NCBI GenBank assembly: GCA_017412645.1
Contig: JAFPWX010000022.1
Location: forward strand, 62,001 to 126,000
DNA length: 64,000 nt
Direction of reading: 5' to 3'
Source: Bacteroidales bacterium
Lineage (GTDB): Bacteria > Bacteroidota > Bacteroidia > Bacteroidales > UBA932
Position 1 is the stretch's first letter. Each line of letters starts with the position of its first letter. A program made the translations under genes and the position numbers. This document shows positions 51,117 through 63,405 of this stretch, in pieces. The notes under the pieces are model-generated. The model was not told the origin of the DNA. It made no database searches and saw only the letters and a list, made by a program, of their open reading frames with translations.

Positions 51117-51940
51117 TGCTTTTCTTCGCTTTGTGGAACCTTGCCCTCACGGGCTATATAACTGTAAGTAATCCTGTCGACTAGGCGCGGGAAAAACTTC
51201 CTCAAGCCCGCTGTGAGCTTGCCTATAGGTGTGAGTATCACTTGTTTGCGACGCTGCTTAAGGGCGCTGGCAAGCTTCAGTGCGACGGCTTCTGCGCTCA
51301 TGAGCTTCCCTTCTTCGAGCGGGGTGCTCCCCTGTGGAGTGCCATCGGCGGTCAGGGCTGCGTTGCGAACGTTGGTCGAGGTGTAGCCGGGAGCGAACAC
51401 AAGCACGTTCAGTCCGTCTTTCATGTGTTCTACGCGAAGCGTGTCCAGAAATCCCCTGACCGCATACTTTGAAGAACTGTAACCGCTGCGTGCGGGCAGA
51501 GGTGAAAAACCGGCGACACTGATTACTCCCACAACCTGGCCCCTGCTTTCCAGAAGATAAGGCAGGGCCGCCTTGGTGCAGTTCACTGTGCCCCAGTAGT
51601 TCACGTCCATGAGCCGATGAAGCACGCTCAGGTCCAGGTCTTTGAAATAAGCACGCATGCTTAATCCGGCATTGTTTATCAGTATGTCGATGCGTCCGAA
51701 ACGCTTGACAGTTGCATCGACAAGTGCAGCCGTATCGGCTTCCGACGAGACGTCGCACCCTACGCAAAGGACACGGTCGGCAGGCGCCACGGATGGGGCC
51801 AGTTCCTGCAGCAGAGGGAGCCTCCTGGCGGCCATTACCACCCGTGCGCCCAGACTGCCGAATAAACGCGCCGAGGCCAGCCCGATTCCCGAGCTGGCTC
51901 CCGTAACGATTATTACCTTGTCCCTAAAACTGCTTGGCAT
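51113..51940 (-). CDS. SDR-family oxidoreductase
   Basis: 275 residues. Cofactor motif TGASSGIGLAS near residues 14-24, NNAGLSM and the catalytic YSSSKYAVRG are all present. The C-terminus has a basic helix. The substrate is not predictable; similar proteins are annotated as DltE-like or general short-chain dehydrogenases. It starts directly after the gyrB stop with no gap. Confidence 0.88.
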   Translation of the reverse strand: MPSSFRDKVIIVTGASSGIGLASARLFGSLGARVVMAARRLPLLQELAPSVAPADRVLCVGCDVSSEADTAALVDATVKRFGRIDILINNAGLSMRAYFKDLDLSVLHRLMDVNYWGTVNCTKAALPYLLESRGQVVGVISVAGFSPLPARSGYSSSKYAVRGFLDTLRVEHMKDGLNVLVFAPGYTSTNVRNAALTADGTPQGSTPLEEGKLMSAEAVALKLASALKQRRKQVILTPIGKLTAGLRKFFPRLVDRITYSYIAREGKVPQSEEKQ

Positions 51941-53971
<2,031 letters not shown>

Positions 53972-53982
53972 TTAAAAGTTGG

Positions 53983-53990
53983 CAAATTTA
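53983..53990 (-). promoter_or_regulatory. -7 box of the gyrB operon
   Basis: Minus-strand TAAATTTG followed by C, 26 nt before the start codon at 53956, giving a leader of about 20 nt. Confidence 0.6.
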
Positions 53991-53996
53991 CGAAAA

Positions 53997-55586
53997 TTAT
54001 TGCAATTTCAGGCACAGTCCGACCGTGAAATTCAGCCCTCCGGCTATGTGTGTGGGCGAATAGGATATCTGCTGGTTAAGCAGGTTCCCGAGCTGGGCCC
54101 ATGCCGACAGACGGCTCGCGAAGACATACTCTCCGTAGAGACCGATATCGGCGAATCCGGGAATCTTTACAAGCGTGGATTCACGGGCCGAGAGAGCCTT
54201 GGCGCGAAGGCCTGCGAAGATTCTGCCGTTCCAGTTGTAAAGGGCGCTGGTTTCCATGCTGAATGCGGCGGGAGTAAGGTAATCCGCTCCCTTGGCAATC
54301 ATGTTGTACGCATAAGTGGCGTCCATGTTCACCTCCAGGCGTTCGCTCTTCCAATTGAGAAGCACAGTTGCCCATGCCTGTTCGTAATCGACATACCTGA
54401 TGCCGGGGACATATGCGGCGGTGACCACGTCCAGGCCCTGGAGAGCGCCGTTGGAGAGTTTCCTCCAGCCGCAGGAGAGACTGTACTGCAGGTGCTTGAA
54501 CAACAGACCGTCGATTCCAAGGGTGGCGTTTATCTTTTCTACCGTGGGAACGAATTTGGTGAGATATGAGGTGTTGAACCAGTGGTCGGCCGCCTTGTAA
54601 GTTGCGTAGTCGCCCTGGATCTGGCCTCCTCCCAATGCCAGGCGAACTCCCAGGGCTCCGTTTTCGGGAAGCCACTGAACGCTTACGTCGGGATGGATGG
54701 AAAACTCTTCCGAGAGCGCCAGTTTTCCGCCGGCCGCCAGTGTGAATTCCCCAATTTCGTATATCAGTTTGGGCGCTGCAGAATTAAGTATCGCGGGACT
54801 GAATGATCCGTTTGCGAACCAGCTGCCCTGGGAATGTACGTCCACCCTCAGTTTGAAACTGCGACCGAGTTCGGGGCAGACGTAGCCGTCGACCACATAG
54901 CCGGTTTCTCCAGTATTGCCGAGAGTACTCACTGCATCGGCTCCGTAGTGGATGCCGGCGTCCATGTTGTACGTTACCGGAATGTCCTCGGTATTCGAAT
55001 GAACGTTCAAGGCAAGCCTGGCTTTGTGGTAAGTAGACGAAAGAGCGTCGTCGGCAGTGTAGATGCCGTCGTAGCCGGCATCGGCCGAAAGGTCGAACTT
55101 TTCCTTGTTCCAGCGAATGAGAGCTCCAGCGTCCAGACCGTAATCATGTCCGGAATACGCCGCGCGGCCGTCAAGAGAACGATAGCGTCCGCCGTAGCCG
55201 TCGAACGAAAGATATTCGCTGTTCCGAACAAGACCTTTGGGGAAGGGAGTGAAGACAGCCCTTACGACAGGATGGAAACTGTATCCGGCTCCCACTCTGA
55301 GCAGCAGGCGGCTGCCGTCGTAACTCCTGGCTTCCGGCTCCATGGAAATGGCATAGGGAGAGAACTCGTATGCTCCCTGATATGCAGTGGTGAATACGCT
55401 GTAGTCGATGTTGGTGCTGAAACGCGTGAGCGAATCGGGAACTGACATGGGAGTGCCGTTCTTGTGCACGTCCGCCATGCGGGCGACGTAATCGTTGGTA
55501 ACCTGAACCTCAGGATTGAGATTCTGGGCGAGCAGCGGGCTTCCCGCGACTATTGCCAATGCTATTGCGAGATATGTCTTTTTCAT
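53997..55586 (-). CDS. Outer-membrane beta-barrel protein, TonB receptor-like without plug
   Basis: 529 residues. The signal peptide ends near residue 21 (PLLAQ). The rest is a run of amphipathic strands typical of large barrels, ending LNFTVGLCLKLQ. No TonB box or plug motif is seen. It follows the TPR gene after 3 nt. Barrel plus TPR pairs of this type recur in Bacteroidota; the function is unknown. Confidence 0.8.
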   Translation of the reverse strand: MKKTYLAIALAIVAGSPLLAQNLNPEVQVTNDYVARMADVHKNGTPMSVPDSLTRFSTNIDYSVFTTAYQGAYEFSPYAISMEPEARSYDGSRLLLRVGAGYSFHPVVRAVFTPFPKGLVRNSEYLSFDGYGGRYRSLDGRAAYSGHDYGLDAGALIRWNKEKFDLSADAGYDGIYTADDALSSTYHKARLALNVHSNTEDIPVTYNMDAGIHYGADAVSTLGNTGETGYVVDGYVCPELGRSFKLRVDVHSQGSWFANGSFSPAILNSAAPKLIYEIGEFTLAAGGKLALSEEFSIHPDVSVQWLPENGALGVRLALGGGQIQGDYATYKAADHWFNTSYLTKFVPTVEKINATLGIDGLLFKHLQYSLSCGWRKLSNGALQGLDVVTAAYVPGIRYVDYEQAWATVLLNWKSERLEVNMDATYAYNMIAKGADYLTPAAFSMETSALYNWNGRIFAGLRAKALSARESTLVKIPGFADIGLYGEYVFASRLSAWAQLGNLLNQQISYSPTHIAGGLNFTVGLCLKLQ

Positions 55587-55589
55587 GGC

Positions 55590-58544
55590 TCAGTCGAGAT
55601 TTGAAAGTCTGGCGGCAACGAGGCCTGGTACGTCATCCTCCTCACCTGACGGTAGATAACCGTCACGAATGCTTTCCAGCGTGGCCTTTGCCTGGGCGGT
55701 CTTGCCCTCGGCGAGGAAACTGTCGGCCAGGGTAATGAAACATCTGGCAAGCCAGTAGCTCTGAGATCCGAAGGATGCGGAGAATTCGTATATACGGTTC
55801 TCTGCGTCAGTGTAGCGGCCGCGGTCGTAGAGGTCCTGAACTATCATCCAGGCTGATTCAGCTCCTTCGGGAGTGGAAGTGAGGGTGGAGAGTTCACGGA
55901 AGATGCCGAAGGCTTCGTCGCGGCGGCTTGTAGCAAGAAGGGCCTTGGCCTTGAGGAAGGAAGCCTCGCGCTTGAGCGCACCCGGAGCGTCAGAGGCTGC
56001 GATGTCGTCGGCTGCGGCGATAATCTCGTTCCACTTACGAGCCCCTGCAGCACTGCGGAGACGGCCGGCCTTTGCGGCTGCAACGTTCTCGGGCATCTGA
56101 GCTATTTCTTCGAGTCTTACATAGCCTTCATAAGCTTCTGCGAAGCGTTCAAGCTCGAAGGAGAGACTCGCATAACCGAGTGCGGCGCTTTCAGCGAACG
56201 AACCTTCAGTCAGGTAGCGTCCGACGGAAGCATAGCATTCGACTGCTTTTTCCTTATCGCCGAGGCGACGGTAGGAATCGGCCAGATAGAAGGTTGCGTC
56301 TCCCCTGCGGGAACCGTATGGATAGTCGGAGAGGTATTTCTGAAGATAATTGACAGCCTGGTTGTAATTGCCGGCAATGTAAATCTGCTCGGCAGTGTTG
56401 AAGTAGACCGCCTCCTTTTCTTCAGAGGACTTGCCTACGCTCAGGCCGTTCTTTTCCACGTATTCGATGTATTTCTGAGGTTCCCCGGTGGTCTGGTAGA
56501 TGGAGTTGATGGCCATGAGCGCTTCTTCCGAGTACTGGCTATCCGGCATGAGGTCCACGACCTGCATGTACTGCGCGAGTGCCTGTTCGTATTCCTTCAG
56601 ATTGCGGTAGGCCATTCCCTTGCCGATGAGAGCCCTGGCTGCGAAGGTTGCGTCAGAGGTACTTGTGCGGAGATTTTCGAAGGTGCTGGCTGCTTCGGCG
56701 AACGAGCCGTTTTCCATCTGGGCGCGGCCAAGTTCATAGATGGCTTCGGAATACATGGGGGCTTCGGACGATGCCTTCAGGACCTCCTTCAGTACGTTTT
56801 CCTTCCCGGCCTTGTCTCCGGAAAGACCGAGGGCGAGAGCTTCCTGGTAGTAAGGATAGATTTTGTCGGTGGAGCCGTATTCGGCGCGCACCTTGCGGTA
56901 CTGAGCGACAGCGCCGCGGTAGTCATGGCGGGCAAAATCGCAGTCTGCTCGGCGTATCATCGCATCTTCCCGGCAGTAGCCGTCTTGGGAAGCTGCATAA
57001 AGATCGAACCAGCGGGCCGCAGTCTCGTATTTCTTTTCACCGTAGTAGGCATAGCCGAGGTTATAGGTGACAAGGGTGCCTTCCTGCATGCCGCGGAGTG
57101 CGCTGGTGTTGTAGAGGTCTTCCCAAATCTGCTCGGCTTCCTTGAAATTGCCGGAATTGAACTGGGCCTCCGCCAGCCAGTAGCGGCTGAGCTGGTTGAA
57201 ACGGTCCGACCTGGGATACCAGAATCCGGCTGCCCTGAGATAAGGCACGGCGTCCGACCAGGCTCCTCCGGAAACCAGCTGACTTCCGCGGAGATAATTG
57301 GCCTTTACGTAATTGCCCTTCTGGGCCTCGTCCAGTTCCTCTATGCGGGAGTAATTGTCGATGGCAGCGGAGTAGTCGTGATTGTTAAGCGCCGCGATGG
57401 CCATGTAGTTGTATATCTGCTCTCCCCTCTTCTCGGTGGTATAATTGGCTATGTAATCCTCGAATGGAGCGGTGTCGCCGTTAAGGTCGAAAGACAGCTT
57501 TGCGAAATTGAAGGCGGCGTCTTCCTGGAGATCCGGTCTGAAGGAAGCGGCCGCTGCTTCTTTGAAAGCTTCCGCCGCGGATACCTTGTCTCCGGTGCGG
57601 ATGTAGGAATATGCCAGGTTGTAATTGGCAATCTGGCCCAGAGAGTCACTGCGGTCCGTGATGCGAGTGAAGTTGTCGATAGCGCCCTTGTAATCTTCCA
57701 GGGCGTAGTACACTGAACCGGCATGGAAAAAGTCAGACGTGGTTTCGGCAGTCTGCCCGAAACTCTCGCGACGGAAGTATTCCATGGCTTTTTCGTTTTC
57801 TCCAAGCACAAGGTATGATTCACTCAGTATGCGTGCCAGCCTTCCCTGGCGCTCAGCCGGGAGGGTATCCAGCATGGCGGGGGCGTTTTCTGCGACATAG
57901 CCGTATTCCTTGTTCATGAAGCGGCACTCCATGATGTAATACTCGCTGAGGGATTTGAAGCGCTCGTCGCTGCTGCTGAGAGAGAACCAGCTGCGGGCCA
58001 CTCCGAAATCTTTCTCAGTGTACGCCATGTACCCAAGCATGTACTGCGAGGGAGCGGTGTACACGGAATATGGAGCGCCCTGGACGGCATAAAAATCTCG
58101 GATAGCGGTTGCCTTGTCCGCCTGCATGTACGCGCTGTAGCCGCGCATGAAGAGATACTCCGTGCGGTCTTTCCCGGGAAGGTTGTCGGGGCCTCCGACA
58201 TTCTGGAGCTCGCGCAGAGAGAGTTCGTAGTCCTTTTCGGCGAAAGCGTTCACCGCGGAGGCGAAATGAATCTGGGGCGCAAGCGAAGAATTCGGATGGG
58301 AGTTCAGATAACTCTCCACCAGTTCCGGGTAGTCGGAGGAATTGACCTTGACTGCGCATAGGATAGAGTATGCCTGGCTGAGCGGATCTCCAAGCTCGTC
58401 GAACATTGCCCTGGCCTTTGTATAGGCGCCCTGTTCGAATAGACCCACAGCCTCCCTGAAGCGCTGGGGCCTGCTCTGTGCGTGAAGCGCAGCGGACCCC
58501 GTAAACATCAGCAGGACAGATAGATATATCGCAAATTTCTTCAT
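55590..58544 (-). CDS. Large periplasmic TPR-repeat protein
   Basis: 984 residues. The signal peptide ends near residue 23 (ALHAQ). About 20 or more TPR-like repeats fill the protein (for example YVAENAPAMLDTLPAER and YALEDYKGAIDNFTRI). It resembles the BamD/YbgF/CpoB type of envelope scaffold but is much longer. It probably assembles a complex with the barrel encoded 3 nt downstream. No catalytic motif is seen. Confidence 0.85.
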   Translation of the reverse strand: MKKFAIYLSVLLMFTGSAALHAQSRPQRFREAVGLFEQGAYTKARAMFDELGDPLSQAYSILCAVKVNSSDYPELVESYLNSHPNSSLAPQIHFASAVNAFAEKDYELSLRELQNVGGPDNLPGKDRTEYLFMRGYSAYMQADKATAIRDFYAVQGAPYSVYTAPSQYMLGYMAYTEKDFGVARSWFSLSSSDERFKSLSEYYIMECRFMNKEYGYVAENAPAMLDTLPAERQGRLARILSESYLVLGENEKAMEYFRRESFGQTAETTSDFFHAGSVYYALEDYKGAIDNFTRITDRSDSLGQIANYNLAYSYIRTGDKVSAAEAFKEAAAASFRPDLQEDAAFNFAKLSFDLNGDTAPFEDYIANYTTEKRGEQIYNYMAIAALNNHDYSAAIDNYSRIEELDEAQKGNYVKANYLRGSQLVSGGAWSDAVPYLRAAGFWYPRSDRFNQLSRYWLAEAQFNSGNFKEAEQIWEDLYNTSALRGMQEGTLVTYNLGYAYYGEKKYETAARWFDLYAASQDGYCREDAMIRRADCDFARHDYRGAVAQYRKVRAEYGSTDKIYPYYQEALALGLSGDKAGKENVLKEVLKASSEAPMYSEAIYELGRAQMENGSFAEAASTFENLRTSTSDATFAARALIGKGMAYRNLKEYEQALAQYMQVVDLMPDSQYSEEALMAINSIYQTTGEPQKYIEYVEKNGLSVGKSSEEKEAVYFNTAEQIYIAGNYNQAVNYLQKYLSDYPYGSRRGDATFYLADSYRRLGDKEKAVECYASVGRYLTEGSFAESAALGYASLSFELERFAEAYEGYVRLEEIAQMPENVAAAKAGRLRSAAGARKWNEIIAAADDIAASDAPGALKREASFLKAKALLATSRRDEAFGIFRELSTLTSTPEGAESAWMIVQDLYDRGRYTDAENRIYEFSASFGSQSYWLARCFITLADSFLAEGKTAQAKATLESIRDGYLPSGEEDDVPGLVAARLSNLD

Positions 58545-58571
58545 ATTCGGGAGCGAATTACTATAATCCTA

Positions 58572-58579
58572 CAAATTTA
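58572..58579 (-). promoter_or_regulatory. -7 box of the TPR-barrel operon
   Basis: Minus-strand TAAATTTG, 27 nt before the start codon at 58544. It is divergent from the ftsE box 22 bp away. Confidence 0.6.
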
Positions 58580-58601
58580 ACAAAAAACCACGGAAAATAT
58601 G

Positions 58602-58609
58602 TATTTTTG
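58602..58609 (+). promoter_or_regulatory. -7 box of ftsE
   Basis: TATTTTTG ends 22 nt before the ATG at 58632, giving a leader of about 17 nt. Confidence 0.55.
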
Positions 58610-58631
58610 TGCAGGAATTATTCACAAAGAA

Positions 58632-59336
58632 ATGGACAATCTCGTAGTATTCGAAAAGGCTGATATAATGGCTGGCGACAACATCGTCGTCCACTCCCTG
58701 GATATGAAGGTTGCAAAAGGTGAAATGGTGTACATCGTGGGACGCGTTGGCACCGGCAAAACCTCCATCATCCGCACCGTTATAGCCGAAAATCCTATGG
58801 AACATGGTCATGGGGAAGCCGTAGGCTTCACCCTCGAAGGCATAAAGGCAAGGCAGATACCTGCGCTTCGCCGCAAAATAGGCGTTGTCTTCCAGGATTT
58901 CAAGCTCCTTATGGACCGTAATGTCTACGACAACCTTCTCTTTGTACTCCGCAGTACCGGCTGGAAAGACCTCCGCGCCATCGACAGGCGGATAGAGGAA
59001 GTGCTTGAGGCCGTGGATATGAGCAGCAAGGCTCACAAGATGCCGCACCAGCTCTCCGGTGGCGAGCAGCAGCGTATCGCCATCGCCCGTGCCATTCTGA
59101 ATGAACCGGATCTTATCCTGGCAGACGAACCCACCGGCAATCTGGACAGCGAAACGGCCGACGGCATAATGCAGCTTCTGACCACGCTCAACCGCGAGAA
59201 GGGCACAGCAATAATCATCGTAACCCATAACCGCGATATCTTCCGCAAGTATCCGGGCCGCGTTTTTGTGTGTAAAGACGAAGTCTGCACCGAAACCCGC
59301 AGCGACGAAGTCATAGAGCTTGCCCTCACAATATGA
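58632..59336 (+). CDS. ftsE: Cell-division ATPase FtsE
   Basis: 234 residues from the ATG at 58632 ([11 protein letters not shown]); the frame is open 11 codons upstream, across the promoter region. Walker [10 protein letters not shown] at 37-45, signature [16 protein letters not shown], Walker [13 protein letters not shown] and His in VTHNRD are present. FtsE with FtsX controls septal peptidoglycan hydrolases. No ftsX lies next to it. It overlaps nth by 4 nt (ATGA). Confidence 0.9.
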   Translation: MDNLVVFEKADIMAGDNIVVHSLDMKVAKGEMVYIVGRVGTGKTSIIRTVIAENPMEHGHGEAVGFTLEGIKARQIPALRRKIGVVFQDFKLLMDRNVYDNLLFVLRSTGWKDLRAIDRRIEEVLEAVDMSSKAHKMPHQLSGGEQQRIAIARAILNEPDLILADEPTGNLDSETADGIMQLLTTLNREKGTAIIIVTHNRDIFRKYPGRVFVCKDEVCTETRSDEVIELALTI

Positions 59337-59965
59337 GTATTTCCGAGCGCTACCGTCTCATAGTTGACTGGTTCCGCGAGAATGTCGGGGAACAGAAGTC
59401 TGAACTGCATTTCAACAACCCGTACGAGCTGCTCGTTTCCGTGATACTGAGCGCGCAGTGCACGGACAAGCGGGTGAATATGGTCACGCCGGCGCTCTTT
59501 GCTGCCTATCCCATAGTCGACGCCCTGGCGCTCGCCACTCCGGAAGAAGTGCTCCCCTACATCAAGAGCGTTTCATATCCCAACAATAAGGCAAGGAATC
59601 TGGTGGCAATGGCCCGCAAGGTCATGCGCGATTTCGACGGCACCATCCCTACGGATATCGACAGTATAATGTCGCTGCCCGGCGCTGGACGCAAGACCGC
59701 GGGAGTGGTCACTTCCATTCTGTACCGTGAGCCGGTCATTCCCGTCGACACCCACGTGTTCCGTGTGGCCCACCGTCTGGGGCTCTCCAAAGGGAAGACT
59801 CCGTATGCGGTGGAACAGGATCTGGAACGCCATATCCGTGAGGCTGACCGCCCGCTTGCCCACCACTGGTTACTGTTGCACGGACGATACGTCTGTACCG
59901 CCCGTGCTCCAAAATGCGACGAATGTCCGCTTGTGCGGTGGTGCGCTACGCGAACTGCTTCTTGA
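59333..59965 (+). CDS. nth: Endonuclease III
   Basis: 210 residues. The helix-hairpin-helix motif [12 protein letters not shown] carries the catalytic Lys121, Asp139 lies in [14 protein letters not shown], and four cysteines (188, 195, 198, 204; C-x6-C-x2-C-x5-C) hold the iron-sulphur cluster. It excises oxidised pyrimidines. Its last 20 nt overlap the convergent mutase gene. Confidence 0.95.
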   Translation: MSISERYRLIVDWFRENVGEQKSELHFNNPYELLVSVILSAQCTDKRVNMVTPALFAAYPIVDALALATPEEVLPYIKSVSYPNNKARNLVAMARKVMRDFDGTIPTDIDSIMSLPGAGRKTAGVVTSILYREPVIPVDTHVFRVAHRLGLSKGKTPYAVEQDLERHIREADRPLAHHWLLLHGRYVCTARAPKCDECPLVRWCATRTAS

Positions 59966-61592
59966 GCGCTTCTATCTTGGCGTCGGCGTCGCTGCCCTTG
60001 GCACCGAAATAGAACTTAATCTTGGGCTCAGTGCCCGAGGGACGTACCGTTACCACGTCTCCGCTTTCTGCGAAGAACTGAAGCACGTTGCTGGCCGGAA
60101 GACCGGTCTTTTCCGGCTGATTGTAGTCGATTACCTTTACTACCGGTGAGCCTGCAAGTTCCTTCGGAGGTGTGCTGCGGTAATCAGACATCATCTGCTT
60201 AATCTCCTGGGCACCGGAAATACCCTTGCGGACGACGCTCACAAGGCCTTCCTTGCGGTAGCCGTACTCCCTGTATATCTTTTCAAGGAGCTGATAGAGT
60301 GTCAGGCCCTGGTCTGCGGCCCATGCGGCGCATTCCGCTACCATACAGCAGGAAATCGGAGCGTCCTTGTCGCGGACGAACTCGCCCACGTTGAAACCGA
60401 AGCTTTCCTCTCCCCCGCAGATGAAGGTGCGCTTGCCCTCGTTGCGTTTCACTATGTCGGCAATGTATTTGAAGCCGGTAAGCACGTCGAAGCATTCCAC
60501 GCCGAAGCTCTTGGCGATGTCCACCAGAAGCGGTGTGGTGACTATGGTCTTCACGATGTAGGGATTGCCCTTGATCTTGCCAAGTTCTTTCCAGCGGGTA
60601 AGGATGTAATAAGTGAGCACAGCGGCAGTCTGGTTGCCGTTGAACAGGACCATCTTTCCGTTGTTGTCCCGCACTGCGATACCCATACGGTCGGCATCCG
60701 GATCGGTTCCCATTACGAGGTCAGCTCCTATGGCGTCGGCCAGGTCGGTAGCCATCTTGAGCGCGGCGGGTTCTTCGGGATTCGGGGAAGGAACCGTGGG
60801 GAAATTGCCATCCGGGACCTGCTGTTCGCGGACGCTGGTCACGTTTTTGAATCCGAGTTTCTCCAGGCACTCCGGCACGATGCGTACTCCGCAGCCGTGC
60901 AGAGGGGTGTAAACTATCTTCATGTCGGCATGACGTGCACGGGACTCGGGCGAAAGCATGAGCGTGAAGACGTCTTTCTGGTAGGCTTCGTCAATCTCGT
61001 GCCCCATGATTTCTATGAGCTCGGGATTACCGTTGAAACGAACCTGTGAAGGATCGGATATCTTGCCTACCTCGGCCACAATCTCCTTGTCCACGGGGGC
61101 TGTAATCTGTGCACCGTCGTTCCAGAATACCTTGTAGCCGTTGTATTCCTTGGGATTGTGCGATGCCGTGATCATAACACCGCAATTGGCTTTCTTGCAG
61201 CGCACCGAGTAACTCATAAGGGGCACGGGATGCATCTCGTCGAAGAGATACACCTTGATGCCGTTGGCACTGAACACGTCAGCGGCTATCCTGGCGAACT
61301 CGTGGGAGTGGTTACGGGAATCGAAGGAGACGCATACACTGAGAGGTCCCTCGACCTTCTCTTTCAGGTAGTTTGCGAGACCCTGCGTAGCCATTCCGAC
61401 CGTGTAACGGTTCATGCGGTTTGTGCCGACGCCCATGGTACCACGGAGTCCGCCGGTACCGAATTCCAAGTTGCGGTAGAAAGCGTCTTCAAGCGCTGCG
61501 GGATCTTTGGCAAGCTCCCTGATTTCTTCTTTGGTGGCTGCGTCGAAATCTCCGTCCAGCCAGGCCTTGGCCCTGAGTTCAAATTCTTTCAT
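59946..61592 (-). CDS. Phosphoglucomutase/phosphomannomutase (long PgcA type)
   Basis: 548 residues. GTGGLRGTMGVGTNRMN, the catalytic Ser144 in MITASHNPKEYNG, metal loop GTDPDADRMG, substrate loop GGEESFG and RPSGTEPKIKFYF are all present. It interconverts hexose 1- and 6-phosphates for glycogen or sugar-nucleotide metabolism. It follows the DPP IV gene after 4 nt. Confidence 0.93.
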   Translation of the reverse strand: MKEFELRAKAWLDGDFDAATKEEIRELAKDPAALEDAFYRNLEFGTGGLRGTMGVGTNRMNRYTVGMATQGLANYLKEKVEGPLSVCVSFDSRNHSHEFARIAADVFSANGIKVYLFDEMHPVPLMSYSVRCKKANCGVMITASHNPKEYNGYKVFWNDGAQITAPVDKEIVAEVGKISDPSQVRFNGNPELIEIMGHEIDEAYQKDVFTLMLSPESRARHADMKIVYTPLHGCGVRIVPECLEKLGFKNVTSVREQQVPDGNFPTVPSPNPEEPAALKMATDLADAIGADLVMGTDPDADRMGIAVRDNNGKMVLFNGNQTAAVLTYYILTRWKELGKIKGNPYIVKTIVTTPLLVDIAKSFGVECFDVLTGFKYIADIVKRNEGKRTFICGGEESFGFNVGEFVRDKDAPISCCMVAECAAWAADQGLTLYQLLEKIYREYGYRKEGLVSVVRKGISGAQEIKQMMSDYRSTPPKELAGSPVVKVIDYNQPEKTGLPASNVLQFFAESGDVVTVRPSGTEPKIKFYFGAKGSDADAKIEALKKQFA

Positions 61593-61596
61593 GTGG

Positions 61597-63405
61597 CTAT
61601 TGTTTTAAGTACTTGATCCAAAATAGTTTATCACTTTCCCAGGAGTGTTTTCCCTGATATCCACGGTAACCGTGCATGCCGTCGGGATATATCATGAGTT
61701 CGAATTGCTTGCATTCCCGCTGAAGGGCGTCTATCAGCTGCAAAGAACTCTGGAAATGCACGTTGTCGTCGCCAGTGCCGTGGGTAATGCGCAGCATGCT
61801 TGAACCGTCGCCGGGATAGTTGGGGACGTGATTCATCACTTTGTCCGCATAGCCTTCGGGATTGTCTTCAGGAGTGCTCATGAAACGCTCCGCATAATGG
61901 GTATCGTAGAGCATCCAGTCGTATACTCCCCCGCCGGCTATTCCGCAGGAGAAGAGGTCGGAATGGTCGAGCAGGAGCAGTGCCGTGTTGGTACCCCCGA
62001 AAGAGAAGCCCTCCACGCCAATTTTGCCTACATAGGACTTGGCCTTGAGCCATTCCGCCCAGGTGCAGAAATCCTTTATGGGAGTTGTGGTAAGGTCTTT
62101 ATGGTCGAGATCCGTGCCGGCGCGGCCACTGTGCCCGGCTACCCGGGAATCCGCTATGATATTGATAATGCCTTCGTCGCTCCACCACCTGTTTGCAGGA
62201 CGCCAGCGGTCTGTAACATAAGGGGTACCCGGACCGCCGTAAATCTCCATATGCACTGGATATACCTTCGTGGAATCGAAATCCTTCGGATAAGTGATGA
62301 GAGCCCACATTGCCTGGCCGTCTTCCGCAGGTATGCTGACCACCTGAGGCAGAGTCAGCGAATCCGGGGCGGCAGGTACTTCGAACGAGCCGTTTTTCCA
62401 TTCGAAGGGCGGCGTAGTGCTGTTGGACAGGACCGCTTCGATGACCGAACAGTCTTCCGGAATAACAACTCTGTCGGTGTTGTAGGCTGTCGGAGTGACT
62501 GCTGAAAGCTTGCCGTCGCTTGAAAGCCGGTAAAGCGCGGAACGTACTCTGGAGTCCCTCTGTGCGGTAAAGTAAATCTCTCCGGTAGCAGGATTGCGGC
62601 GGATCAGCCGTACCCTCCAGTTAGGCCCGTCGGTGAGACGCTCGAAACGGGCTCCATCGTAACTTAAAAAGTAAATCTGTTCCCAGCCGGTTTCGAAGGC
62701 GCGAACCATGTAGAGCCCGTCGTCGGCGAAGAGCATGTCTTCCGGCCAGTCCACCCAGGTGGGGTAGGTCTCGTGATAGATGGCTTTAGCGCTGCCGTCC
62801 GAAGCCTTGACAGCATAGAGATCATAGGTGTTCTGAATGCGCGGCTCTCTGCCCACGAAGAAGGTCCTGGAGTCGGATCCCCAGAAGGGAATGCCGAAGT
62901 AGCCGTCCTGCGAATAATCGAAGTCTGCCCACACTATATCCTTAGCCCGAAGCGTTCCTTTGCGGAATTTCGCTTTTGAAAGGTCGATGAATCCTATACG
63001 CACCTCCGGATTCGGCTCCCCGGCCTTGGGATAGTGGGTGCGGCGGATTGTGCCGTCCTGACCGAAGGGTGAATAGATGGGGAACATCGGAACCACTGAA
63101 TCGTCGTAACGGTAGAAGGCCAGAATCTGTGAATCCGGGCTCCACCAGAATGAGCGATGGTGACGCGGACGTCCGAAGATCTCTTCGAAATAGACCCATG
63201 AGCTATAACCATTGAGCGTGGTTTCGGAACCGTCAGTCGTGAGCCTGCGCACCTCTCCTGCCTTACTCCTGATATACAGATCTCCGCCGTGGTTATACGC
63301 GCACCAACTGGAGTCCGGAGCCCAGAGATGATTCTCCTCTGTGCTTTGGGCATGCAGAGCGACTGTCGCGAGAATAGCTACTAGAATTGCGAATATCCTT
63401 TTCAT
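61597..63405 (-). CDS. S9B dipeptidyl peptidase IV-like protein
   Basis: 602 residues from the ATG at 63403-63405 (MKRIFAILVAIL). The signal peptide ends near residue 20 (ALHAQ). The DPPIV N-terminal propeller contains WVYFEEIFGR, whose paired Glu match the substrate-binding double Glu of DPP IV. The hydrolase domain has Ser468 in GFSFGGTNT, Asp in HGTGDDNVHF and His in DGMHGYRG. It should release N-terminal dipeptides in the periplasm. It overlaps the helicase gene by 4 nt. Confidence 0.92.
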   Translation of the reverse strand: MKRIFAILVAILATVALHAQSTEENHLWAPDSSWCAYNHGGDLYIRSKAGEVRRLTTDGSETTLNGYSSWVYFEEIFGRPRHHRSFWWSPDSQILAFYRYDDSVVPMFPIYSPFGQDGTIRRTHYPKAGEPNPEVRIGFIDLSKAKFRKGTLRAKDIVWADFDYSQDGYFGIPFWGSDSRTFFVGREPRIQNTYDLYAVKASDGSAKAIYHETYPTWVDWPEDMLFADDGLYMVRAFETGWEQIYFLSYDGARFERLTDGPNWRVRLIRRNPATGEIYFTAQRDSRVRSALYRLSSDGKLSAVTPTAYNTDRVVIPEDCSVIEAVLSNSTTPPFEWKNGSFEVPAAPDSLTLPQVVSIPAEDGQAMWALITYPKDFDSTKVYPVHMEIYGGPGTPYVTDRWRPANRWWSDEGIINIIADSRVAGHSGRAGTDLDHKDLTTTPIKDFCTWAEWLKAKSYVGKIGVEGFSFGGTNTALLLLDHSDLFSCGIAGGGVYDWMLYDTHYAERFMSTPEDNPEGYADKVMNHVPNYPGDGSSMLRITHGTGDDNVHFQSSLQLIDALQRECKQFELMIYPDGMHGYRGYQGKHSWESDKLFWIKYLKQ

